Part shown: positions 1 through 5,794 of the stretch, piece by piece
Layout: the number at the start of each line of letters is the position of its first letter
Numbering within the stretch: the first letter of the stretch is position 1
Assembly: GCA_938082955.1 (NCBI GenBank)
Contig: CALKDE010000029.1
Location: 1-5,794 of the forward strand
Origin: an uncultured Pseudomonadales bacterium
GTDB taxonomy: Bacteria; Pseudomonadota; Gammaproteobacteria; Pseudomonadales; Pseudohongiellaceae
Reading direction: 5' to 3'
DNA: 5,794 nucleotides
The notes under the pieces: model-generated
What the model saw: the letters and a program-made list of their open reading frames with translations, nothing else
The model's database searches: none
What the model was told of the DNA's origin: nothing
Translations under genes and position numbers: made by a program

Positions 1-1
1 T

Positions 2-286
2 GGAGAGAGTTTTAAGGTCACAGAGATAGAAAAGCAAAACTTCGTGCAGAACAATCATCGAAACTCGCGCTTAGTAGGGGCGTTCGAGCCTGAAAGCAAA
101 GACTTCTCGGCAGGCGACTACTATGTGGCCATGGATAACCGACTTGCGAATCTAATTTTCTATCTATTAGAGCCCGAGGCAGACGACGGCTTGGCTTATT
201 GGAATATGTTTGACGACTATTTGGAACGAGGGTTAGAAAACGCGAGTTCGGTCGATTATCCTGTGTTCAAGGTCTTAGTCCGATAA
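2..286 (+). CDS. C-terminal fragment of a probable M14-family zinc carboxypeptidase-like protein (5' end off the window)
   Basis: The frame is open from the left edge to the TAA at 284-286, giving 94 codons of tail. A GTG at 44 could be read as a start, but the frame stays open upstream of it, no Shine-Dalgarno sequence precedes it and the encoded residues continue smoothly, so I read this as the end of a longer gene. The tail contains FSAGDYYVAMDNRLANL followed by LLEPEADDGLAYWNMFDDYL (about 164-223) and ends in YPVFKVLV. From memory, this Leu-Glu-Pro-Glu/Asp-Asp-Gly-Leu...Trp-Asn-x-Phe-Asp pattern is typical of the C-terminal region of large secreted proteobacterial M14 metallopeptidases. 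The zinc ligands and catalytic Glu would lie upstream and are not visible, so activity cannot be judged. The gene converges on the kelch gene with a 36-base gap that shows no clear terminator hairpin. Family assignment is moderately confident; that the gene is truncated by the window is more certain. Confidence 0.68.
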   Translation, partial: GESFKVTEIEKQNFVQNNHRNSRLVGAFEPESKDFSAGDYYVAMDNRLANLIFYLLEPEADDGLAYWNMFDDYLERGLENASSVDYPVFKVLVR

Positions 287-322
287 GTTTGCGTTTCAGT
301 TCCCATCGAATAATACTTTCTT

Positions 323-1348
323 TTAAGGTGCGGGACGAACCCACATTGTTCCTATGACGGTACTACCAGGATGTGCACCACCGGCAACGAACATTTGATC
401 GCCAATAATCGCAGCGGCTGCTGAAGACACGGGCGCTGGTAGCTCGCCAATTTTTTGCCACTGGCCACTCTCTACTAAACGCAATATGTCAGCATCGTGA
501 GACTTGGTACCACCCGCTGGAGTGGTGTGACCACCGAGTATGTAAATTTGCTTGTTGTGGACGAAGGTTGCGCCTTCAGCATGAGAATGCCCCTTAGGGA
601 GGTCGGGCCCAATGCTCCAGGAATCATTTTGCGGATCATAGATATCTGTTCTAGGCTGATCCAATTGCTCGCTGTCATGATGAAACTGGCCGCCAATGGC
701 ATATATTTTTCCGTTAAGCACTACTGTTGAGAATTGATTGCGCGGTACCGGCATGGCGGCGGCGTTGGTCCAGGCAGCGGCTCCCGCTGCCCACTCATCC
801 AGATCTAACACCCAATGATCACTTGAATCTGTGTCTCGGTCACTCATTAGCCCACCGAAGTAATGCATCTTTCGGCCTACTATGGCTAATCCACCGCCGG
901 CTCTAGCTTCTGGCAATAGAGGCGCTGCGGTATATCGATCTTGATCGACATCGTAGCTCCACACTTCTGCGATAGCGTGCCCCTTATATCCATCTTTGAA
1001 CCCCCCCGCAAACCAAACAGTGCGTCCATCGAGTACAGTGTTCATATGAGTAATAGCACTGGGAAGCTCTTGGATTAAGGTCCAACTACCGTCTTGTGGA
1101 TCGAATATCTCCGCGCGTTTGCTGCTTACTACGCCAAAGGTATAGCCACCAAAGACATACAGTTTTTCATCGAGAACAACGGTTCCAGGTTCCCACTTCC
1201 CAACTGGCATATCAGGCAGTGCCTGCCATTCACTCTGACTCTGAGAATACATAGCACCACTAAATAGAGACAGGGTGGCAAAAACACTTAGGAGTGCTGC
1301 GGAAACACGACTTCGATTTCGCTGCAAAGTGGGTGACGGATAATTCAT
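323..1348 (-). CDS. Exported kelch-repeat beta-propeller protein
   Basis: This 341-residue protein starts at an ATG (1346-1348) preceded, on the minus strand, by GGGGAA at 1354-1359, five bases upstream. Residues 1-36 look like a Sec signal peptide: Arg-rich start (R10, R12, R14), hydrophobic stretch about 17-31, and probable cleavage near the MYS-QSQ junction. The rest is six kelch-type repeats, recognised by the Gly-Gly pairs in VFGGY (67-68), FAGGF (115-116), YFGGL (165-166), AIGGQ (219-220), ILGGH (272-273) and VAGGA (323-324), with the usual following Tyr/Asp-Pro and Trp positions (for example FDPQDGSW and YDPQNDSW). Six blades would close one complete propeller, so the protein looks intact and single-domain. 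No catalytic residues or extra domain are evident. Kelch propellers usually bind proteins or carbohydrates; some are enzymes, such as galactose oxidase and sialic acid mutarotase, but nothing here points to either. The periplasmic or extracellular location is inferred. It is divergent from the PQQ-type gene and may share regulation with it. Confidence 0.9.
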   Translation of the reverse strand: MNYPSPTLQRNRSRVSAALLSVFATLSLFSGAMYSQSQSEWQALPDMPVGKWEPGTVVLDEKLYVFGGYTFGVVSSKRAEIFDPQDGSWTLIQELPSAITHMNTVLDGRTVWFAGGFKDGYKGHAIAEVWSYDVDQDRYTAAPLLPEARAGGGLAIVGRKMHYFGGLMSDRDTDSSDHWVLDLDEWAAGAAAWTNAAAMPVPRNQFSTVVLNGKIYAIGGQFHHDSEQLDQPRTDIYDPQNDSWSIGPDLPKGHSHAEGATFVHNKQIYILGGHTTPAGGTKSHDADILRLVESGQWQKIGELPAPVSSAAAAIIGDQMFVAGGAHPGSTVIGTMWVRPAP

Positions 1349-1584
1349 TCTGCTTCCCCGAATTTTATTGGCGCCTCAGCAACCCAAATCAGTTTGTTTT
1401 CCGCATAAACCTGCGCGAACTAGGGTGACATAGAGCAGAGCGAGAATAACACTAATCAATTCTTGTAAAAATACCCAGTACTTCAGGGCTGGGAATGCAG
1501 CCGTAGGCCTTAGTTGGTGGAGGATGTCGCGCTCGTTTGAATTGCATTTTCCGGTCTAATTGTGCGACTCTCAGTGGTTCTGCT

Positions 1585-1596
1585 TTATCTAGATAA
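1585..1596. promoter_or_regulatory. 12-bp perfect palindrome, candidate operator
   Basis: TTATCTAGATAA is a perfect two-fold symmetric sequence centred about 100 bases upstream of the chosen ATG of the PQQ-type gene. It is directly followed by a second inverted repeat. Position in a divergent promoter region and symmetry fit a dimeric regulator site, but no regulator gene is present in the window and AT-rich palindromes of this size also arise by chance. The regulatory role is inference. Confidence 0.3.
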
Positions 1597-1597
1597 G

Positions 1598-1615
1598 ATC
1601 CAAAAAGACTTGGAT
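1598..1615. promoter_or_regulatory. Inverted repeat with 6-bp arms, candidate operator or 5'-leader hairpin
   Basis: ATCCAA and TTGGAT flank a six-base spacer (AAAGAC). In RNA the stem could extend outward by a G-U and an A-U pair (1596-1597 with 1616-1617), giving eight pairs. It starts one base after the preceding palindrome and lies about 76 bases before the ATG at 1692. There is no U-run after it, so it does not look like a terminator. It could be a second half of a regulator-binding cluster or a leader hairpin. Confidence 0.3.
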
Positions 1616-1680
1616 TTGGAATTCTGTGGAGAACGCTGCCTTGCATGGGCAGCCAGAGTTTAGCAATCAGGAAAAGTACT

Positions 1681-1684
1681 GGAA
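1681..1684 (+). promoter_or_regulatory. Probable ribosome binding site deciding the start of the PQQ-type gene
   Basis: GGAA sits seven bases before the ATG at 1692. That ATG is followed at once by a Lys/Arg-rich and then hydrophobic signal peptide. The longer alternative, GTG at 1626, would put 22 polar residues before the signal peptide and has no clear ribosome binding site, so 1692 is preferred. Confidence 0.55.
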
Positions 1685-1691
1685 CGTTATC

Positions 1692-3815
1692 ATGAGCATC
1701 AAAAAAATCAGACTACCAGTTACCCTAAAAACGTTTTTGCTTTTCCTGGTCACAGCCCTTTTAGGTGGCCAGGCGAATAGTCAGCATACACTAGTTCATA
1801 CTGAGGTTCAGGCGAATTCTGGCAAGAAAATCTACGAACTTAATTGCGCGAGTTGTCACGGGTTGAATCTTGAAGGCGCCACAGTCGTGCCAAACTTATC
1901 AGGCCCTGATTTTGCTGCTCGTTGGAGTGGCGTGTCGATAGACCAACTTGCAACTCAATTGCGTAGAATGCCCCCCGGCTCAGCTACAGGTCTCGATGAT
2001 CAAGCCTATGAAGAAATTACAGCCTATATTCTTGACTACAATGGAGTGAGCCCAGACTCAGAAGCGTTGGCACCGGGAGTTGATTTTCAATCGAATCGCC
2101 TACTGCCCGAGATGAATGACGGGCCGAGAGTTCTGATCGAGACCAATGTTGCAGATGGGGCAGAAGAAATTCTGGCGAAATTAACTCCAGTAACTGGCGA
2201 AATGTTGAATAATCCTCCAGAGGAGGATTGGCTACTTTGGCAGCGCAGTTATGACAATCAGGGTTTTAGTGCGCTTGATCAAATTAATAAAACCAATGTT
2301 GATGATCTCTCCCTAGCCTGGCGAATGCCATTGCAAGCGGGGCCAAATAATCCGGGCCCGATTGTTCACGACGGGGTGATGTTCTTATTTACGTTCCCCG
2401 ACACAATTCTTGCAATTGATGCTACCAATGGTGGGCTGTTATGGCGTTACCAGCATGAGTCGTCTGTACCCTCCAGCCAAAAAAAGGGGATTGCCCTGCA
2501 TGATGACAAAGTCTATGTGCCTACTTCTGATCTGCATGTTCTGGCGTTGAGTGCGAAGACTGGGGAGCTTATCTGGGATCATGAAATAGAAACTGAAGAA
2601 GGTTTAGTTGGTTATCATTTGCGCATGGCGCCGATGATCATTGGTGATACGGTCATACAGGGAATCACCTCACTACGCATCGCGAAGGGTGGCTGGGTAC
2701 TCGGGCTTGATACTGAAACAGGCGAGCAGAAGTGGCGCTTCAACACAATTCCGCGACCTGGTGAACCGGGGGGTAATAGCTGGAACGGTTTAACCATGAT
2801 GGAAAGAAGTGGTGGCTCAGTGTGGAACGCAGGCGCCTACGATGCAGAACTCAATCTAGTTTATTTTGGTGTAGCGCCAACTTACGACACAGGACCATTG
2901 TTATACCCGGTTAATAGAGATGGAATTACCAATGATGCACTCTATACCAACGCGACGATTGCCTTGAATCCTGATACTGGTGAGTTGGCGTGGTATTACC
3001 AGCACTTGGCGAACGATCAATGGGATTTAGACTGGGCATTCGAGCGGCAAATTGTAAATATTCCATTCCGCGGAGAAACCCGTAAAGCAGTGGTTAATGT
3101 TGGCAAGCTGGGTATTCTCGATGCTGTCGATGCAGCAACTGGGGAATATTTGTTTTCCATCGATATGGGTTTGCAGAATGTTGTTTCTGCGATTGATCCC
3201 GAGACTGGATACAAGACAATTAACCCCGATACAATTCCGAATCCGGAAGCGGTCAGCCTAATCTGCTCGAATCACTACGGTGCAAAGAGCTGGCCTCCCT
3301 CAGCCTTTAATCCGATAACGAATCGAATGTTTATTCCCTTGAACGAGGCCTGCATAATCGCCAGTACAGAGGGATATTCAGTAGTAACATCGGGCGTCAA
3401 TTTCGCCGCCGCTCTTAATCCAGACAGCAACGGTAGTATGGGGCGGATTCAGGCAGTTGATATGTCAGAGCAAGAATTTGCCTGGAGGCACCGTCAACCC
3501 AGCCCTATTATTAGCTCGGTACTTGCCACGGCAGGTGGACTAGTTTTTGTTGGCGATCTAAATCGCGGGTTTAAAGCACTGGATGAGGAAACTGGTGAAG
3601 TGCTATGGGAGTCACTTCTTAATGATGTTCCGAGCTCGACAATAGCTACTTACTCTGTAAACGACAAACAGTATATCGCATTGGTTGTGGGCCAAACTGG
3701 CTATCATGTTAATGACTGGACACGAATGTACGGATATTTTGCTGAAGATGAAGGTATGCCAATAAATGATTCACCAAAAGGTGGTGCGGCCATTTGGGTT
3801 TTTGCATTAGATTGA
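1692..3815 (+). CDS. Secreted cytochrome c / PQQ-type beta-propeller dehydrogenase-like protein
   Basis: The protein has 707 residues from the ATG at 1692 (729 from the GTG at 1626). Residues 1-30 form a signal peptide (KKIRL, hydrophobic 15-24, cleavage near ANS-QH). Residues about 40-120 are a c-type cytochrome domain with heme motif CASCH (C52, C55, H56; bases 1845-1859) and a likely axial Met in RRMPPGS (M93). From about residue 180 (W-x-x-Y-x-N-Q-G-F-S...L-x-Q-I-N-x-x-N-V) the protein matches the eight-bladed quinoprotein alcohol dehydrogenase-like propeller, with repeated ALDxxTGExxW signatures to the C-terminus. Family landmarks include GSVWNAGAYD (W378), NDQWDLDW (D445, aligned to the methanol dehydrogenase catalytic Asp), VGKLGILDA (K472) and SWPPSAFNP. 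C525 and C554 are the only other cysteines and may pair. Such enzymes oxidise alcohols, aldoses or similar substrates in the periplasm and pass electrons to cytochrome c; here the heme is built in, so intramolecular transfer is likely if a cofactor is bound. Substrate is unknown. Oddly, expected calcium ligands appear replaced (R329, P396). The gene is monocistronic, with a convergent neighbour downstream. Confidence 0.9.
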   Translation: MSIKKIRLPVTLKTFLLFLVTALLGGQANSQHTLVHTEVQANSGKKIYELNCASCHGLNLEGATVVPNLSGPDFAARWSGVSIDQLATQLRRMPPGSATGLDDQAYEEITAYILDYNGVSPDSEALAPGVDFQSNRLLPEMNDGPRVLIETNVADGAEEILAKLTPVTGEMLNNPPEEDWLLWQRSYDNQGFSALDQINKTNVDDLSLAWRMPLQAGPNNPGPIVHDGVMFLFTFPDTILAIDATNGGLLWRYQHESSVPSSQKKGIALHDDKVYVPTSDLHVLALSAKTGELIWDHEIETEEGLVGYHLRMAPMIIGDTVIQGITSLRIAKGGWVLGLDTETGEQKWRFNTIPRPGEPGGNSWNGLTMMERSGGSVWNAGAYDAELNLVYFGVAPTYDTGPLLYPVNRDGITNDALYTNATIALNPDTGELAWYYQHLANDQWDLDWAFERQIVNIPFRGETRKAVVNVGKLGILDAVDAATGEYLFSIDMGLQNVVSAIDPETGYKTINPDTIPNPEAVSLICSNHYGAKSWPPSAFNPITNRMFIPLNEACIIASTEGYSVVTSGVNFAAALNPDSNGSMGRIQAVDMSEQEFAWRHRQPSPIISSVLATAGGLVFVGDLNRGFKALDEETGEVLWESLLNDVPSSTIATYSVNDKQYIALVVGQTGYHVNDWTRMYGYFAEDEGMPINDSPKGGAAIWVFALD

Positions 3816-3873
3816 AATTGATTTCACCCTATAGGCTAATTATCACCACCTCTTGCTCTTTAGATTCTACTGA
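3816..3873. other. Short convergent gap between the PQQ-type and caspase-like genes
   Basis: Two genes end facing each other across 58 bases. The only local inverted repeat is TGAAA/TTTCA overlapping the TGA of the PQQ-type gene (3813-3826), a five-pair AT-rich stem with no following T-run. This is too weak to call a terminator. Any bidirectional termination signal here is not obvious from sequence. Confidence 0.5.
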
Positions 3874-5794
3874 TCAATTTCTGTTAAATAAAATACTATA
3901 GGGCCCGATACCGCCACGATCTACGACTAGGTGTTGGTAGGCGGATTGCGGTCCAGAAGTTCGTACATAGCTTGTGGTGCCTAAGGATTTTACATCGGCA
4001 CGATAGCGCCCATGTAGGTATTGGCTCAGCTCGATAGCTGTCACTTCGCCATTTTCATCTCTGTCTGCATATCCCTCCCGAATTGCCTCGTCGAAGAAGA
4101 CGGATAGATACCCTCCAGCTTGAAACTTAAAAGCGACCTGTGAAGTAACGTCTTCTTCAGAGGAGAACAGTCCCATGCGACCGGGACGGGAAATGATATC
4201 CTTGGAGAAACCGCCGCTAAAACAGGAGTCCATCACCAATAAAATTGTGCCCGCATTGCTGTTTTCCAGCAGGGCGGCTAATTCATCATCAAGCATCGGG
4301 CCATCGTAGAGTTCGATGGTTTCATCCATTCCATCGGGATCGGAACTGTTAGGGCCAGCTGCCCGTGGCACTCTGTCGCCGTGTCCCGAATAGAAAATCA
4401 CCAGAGTATCGTCGGCGCCTATGTCTGCATTGATACGGTTCAGGGCTGCTCGAAAATTTTCTCCGGTGGCGTCATCATTGAGCAATGTATACGCGTTGTC
4501 TGTATTCATTCCGGCGCCAGCTATAAGTGCATCGCGAGCTCGGATCGCGTCCTGATCAGTTAAATACAGATCGTTGCCCGTGCCGGGATAGTCGGCTATG
4601 CCGGCGAATAGGCCATACACTTGCGAGCCGAAAGCAGCGCGGGTGGAAACTGAGCTGAGAACGTCGGCGGGCCGAACGGCGAGCTGATAATCGCCAGTTT
4701 CGCCGCTACTATAAGATGAGACGAGAATGCGATAGCGACCTGATTCTTGTAGCGTCAGCCGTAAGAGTGACTGATCCGTGCTGCCTTCAAAATCATCGTT
4801 CTCGAACAATTCGCCAGAAGGTGTCTGCAGGCTGAGTACAGTGTCGAAATCACTGGCCGTAAGATCAACAACAATCGCCTCGCCGCTATTGCCGGTAAAG
4901 AAAAAGCTATCTTGAAACCCATCGTTATCAGCGACTTGATCGCCGTCAACTAAATCGCCAGATACGGAATCACCAAGGCGTAGGCTGCCAGTAGCCACTG
5001 CCGAACTGGCGCCTCCCGTCTGATCAGTTATTTCCGCGATATTAAGCCGGTACTCGCCGGTTTCTCCACCTGCGAAGGAGCTAACGACTACTTCATAGTT
5101 TCCCGCCTCCGGCAGGGTAACTTCGATTCGACTATTCGAGCCATCAGTATCATCATTGACTAATGCTTCTCCATTTGGCTGTCGGAGAATCAAATAAGTA
5201 TCGAATTCATCGGAGTTTAGGTCGAGTGTTATGGATTGGCCCGGTCGGCCTTCGAAATCATAGCTGTCAAAGTACTCACCATCGGTGAATGTTTCGTCCT
5301 CAATCATTAGTACACCACTAATCTGTTGGTTAAGGGATTCCAGTGGTCTTTCGTCGGTGGTGATTTCCAATGTGTAGCCGCCACTTTCAGCTTCGGCATA
5401 ACTTGATACGATTACTTCATAGGTGCCGGTTTCAGTTCGAGGAATAGAAACTAATGAGCGATCGAAGCTTTCTGCATAATCGTCGTTGCTGAATTCTTCG
5501 CCGTTTGGGCCGAGAATCGTGAGGAAAGTATCGAACTCGCCCGAGCGTAGATCGATAATCGTAGAGTCGCCTCGCTCTGCTATGAAGCTGTAGCTGTCGC
5601 TATAACTGCCATTAGCTCTGGTGTCGTCACCCTCCCGGAGGCTGCCGCGTTCAAAGCGTCCGCCGAGCATAACGTTGGATCCTGGTAGTAGGAGAATAGA
5701 GCCTATCTCAACTAATTCGCGACAGTCCGCGGCATCATGAAACATGTCTGTGTCTAGTAGTAGGGCTGACATGCCGCGCCCGGAAAATCGTGGA
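3874..5794 (-). CDS. PPC-domain caspase/metacaspase-like cysteine protease (N-terminus off the window)
   Basis: The minus-strand frame ends with TGA at 3874-3876 and stays open to the right edge. The ATG at 5770-5772 (632 residues) lacks a Shine-Dalgarno sequence and is not followed by a signal peptide, although PPC-type proteins are normally exported; the true start is probably outside. Numbering from that ATG: three PPC-like beta-sandwich domains at about 38-136, 150-246 and 262-366, each with a (D/E)FDT...P(N/S)GE...NDD core and an SS(Y/F)...(S/T)GxYxLxI end. The peptidase C14 (caspase-like) domain begins at about 385 (VYGLFAGIADY). The catalytic dyad is visible: H464 in YSGHGD and C517 in DSCFSGG. 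DPDGMDETIELYD (478-490) resembles the acidic segment that follows the His in metacaspases, which cleave after Arg/Lys. Residues 570-581 match an EF-hand loop. R529 and R532, after the Cys in a probable linker, are possible autocleavage points (inference). The whole dyad and C-terminus are present, so an active enzyme is likely; its substrate is unknown. Confidence 0.9.
   Translation of the reverse strand, partial: PRFSGRGMSALLLDTDMFHDAADCRELVEIGSILLLPGSNVMLGGRFERGSLREGDDTRANGSYSDSYSFIAERGDSTIIDLRSGEFDTFLTILGPNGEEFSNDDYAESFDRSLVSIPRTETGTYEVIVSSYAEAESGGYTLEITTDERPLESLNQQISGVLMIEDETFTDGEYFDSYDFEGRPGQSITLDLNSDEFDTYLILRQPNGEALVNDDTDGSNSRIEVTLPEAGNYEVVVSSFAGGETGEYRLNIAEITDQTGGASSAVATGSLRLGDSVSGDLVDGDQVADNDGFQDSFFFTGNSGEAIVVDLTASDFDTVLSLQTPSGELFENDDFEGSTDQSLLRLTLQESGRYRILVSSYSSGETGDYQLAVRPADVLSSVSTRAAFGSQVYGLFAGIADYPGTGNDLYLTDQDAIRARDALIAGAGMNTDNAYTLLNDDATGENFRAALNRINADIGADDTLVIFYSGHGDRVPRAAGPNSSDPDGMDETIELYDGPMLDDELAALLENSNAGTILLVMDSCFSGGFSKDIISRPGRMGLFSSEEDVTSQVAFKFQAGGYLSVFFDEAIREGYADRDENGEVTAIELSQYLHGRYRADVKSLGTTSYVRTSGPQSAYQHLVVDRGGIGPYSILFNRN
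4675..5661 (-). repeat. Three tandem PPC-type domain repeats encoded in the caspase-like gene
   Basis: Three units of roughly 95-105 codons cover about 5661-5365, 5325-5035 and 4989-4675. Each has a D-S-(Y/F)-x-F strand near its start, then (E/D)FDT, then PNGE or PSGE followed by NDD, and ends with VSS(Y/F)...E(S/T)G(G/E/D)Y. The third unit has an extra segment (GDQVADNDGF) before its D-S-F-F-F strand. Similarity is clear in protein but visibly drifted in DNA, so the duplication is not recent. Domains of this class are found in secreted bacterial proteases as processing, binding or folding modules. Confidence 0.8.

Larger units (their letters stand above)
1349..1691. other. Divergent intergenic region between the kelch and PQQ-type genes
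   Basis: These 343 bases must hold the promoters of both flanking genes. I see no convincing -35/-10 pair on either strand: TTGAAT at 1537-1542 has no good -10 at normal spacing, and TAAGAT at 1594-1599 is only a 4/6 match without a matching -35. Two adjacent inverted repeats lie at 1585-1596 and 1598-1615 and are listed separately. A weak five-pair hairpin, GGCTG...CAGCC, occurs at 1487-1502. A 64-codon reading frame on the minus strand (1452-1646) covers much of the region but has no ribosome binding site or recognisable protein features, so I do not call it. No tRNA or other RNA gene is recognised. Confidence 0.6.

Noticed and set aside
497..730. 77-codon plus-strand frame antisense to the kelch gene
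   Set aside because: It lies fully inside a well-supported kelch coding region and has no independent features.
1487..1502. GGCTG-N6-CAGCC hairpin in the divergent region
   Set aside because: Only five pairs, no T-run and no sign of a structured RNA around it.
1452..1646. 64-codon minus-strand reading frame in the divergent intergenic region
   Set aside because: It has no ribosome binding site, no recognisable motif and an unusual residue mix, and it overlaps only non-coding DNA and the rejected upstream extension of the PQQ-type gene.
1626..1691. GTG-initiated 22-residue N-terminal extension of the PQQ-type protein
   Set aside because: It would bury the signal peptide behind polar residues; the ATG at 1692 has GGAA seven bases upstream and directly starts a normal signal peptide.
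2615..3214. Two minus-strand frames of 60 and 65 codons inside the PQQ-type gene (2615-2797 and 3017-3214)
   Set aside because: They are antisense shadows of strongly conserved propeller coding sequence and show no motif of their own.
3827..3903. Inverted repeat CCCTATAG / CTATAGGG across the end of the caspase-like gene
   Set aside because: The eight-base arms are about 60 bases apart and one lies in coding sequence; this fits chance and does not form a terminator-like hairpin.
4381..4949. Short frames on both strands inside the caspase-like gene (4381-4563 plus, 4755-4949 minus)
   Set aside because: The real frame carries the catalytic His and the third PPC domain across this stretch; the alternatives are shadows.
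2..5794. A new multi-gene defence or signalling system built around the caspase-like protease
   Set aside because: The protease has exported-type PPC domains and no adjacent sensor, effector or transposon-like genes in the same orientation; the neighbour converges on it and has an unrelated metabolic type.

Overview
The window holds four protein-coding genes on alternating strands and no RNA gene, mobile element or CRISPR array that I can support. The two outer genes run off the edges. Every gene that can be judged looks bacterial and extracytoplasmic. The moderate base composition, the c-type cytochrome/PQQ-type propeller fusion, the PPC-domain caspase-like protein and the tail of a large M14-type peptidase together suggest an aerobic Gram-negative bacterium. 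A marine gammaproteobacterium is the most likely host, but this is inferred from protein style and not from any marker gene.

Layout from left to right: (1) bases 2-286 (+) are the 3' end of a gene that enters from the left, probably the C-terminal tail of an M14-family metallopeptidase. (2) Bases 323-1348 (-) encode an exported six-repeat kelch beta-propeller. (3) Bases 1349-1691 are a divergent intergenic region with two adjacent inverted repeats close to the downstream gene. (4) Bases 1692-3815 (+) encode a secreted quinoprotein-dehydrogenase-like protein with an N-terminal c-type heme domain. (5) A short convergent gap follows. (6) From 3874 to the right edge (-) lies a caspase/metacaspase-like protease with three PPC-type beta-sandwich domains before the catalytic domain and an EF-hand-type loop after it. 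Its true N-terminus lies outside the window.

Nothing here forms an operon: genes 1/2 and 3/4 converge and genes 2/3 diverge, so each seems to be transcribed separately. No shared pathway is evident beyond probable envelope or extracellular location. The two most interesting points are in single proteins. The PQQ-type propeller keeps the presumed catalytic Asp, the stacking Trp and a Lys, but by my alignment from memory to methanol dehydrogenase it lacks the metal-ligand Glu and Asn and the vicinal Cys pair. The caspase-like enzyme carries a textbook EF-hand calcium loop after its catalytic domain. I do not see convincing evidence for a new multi-gene system.
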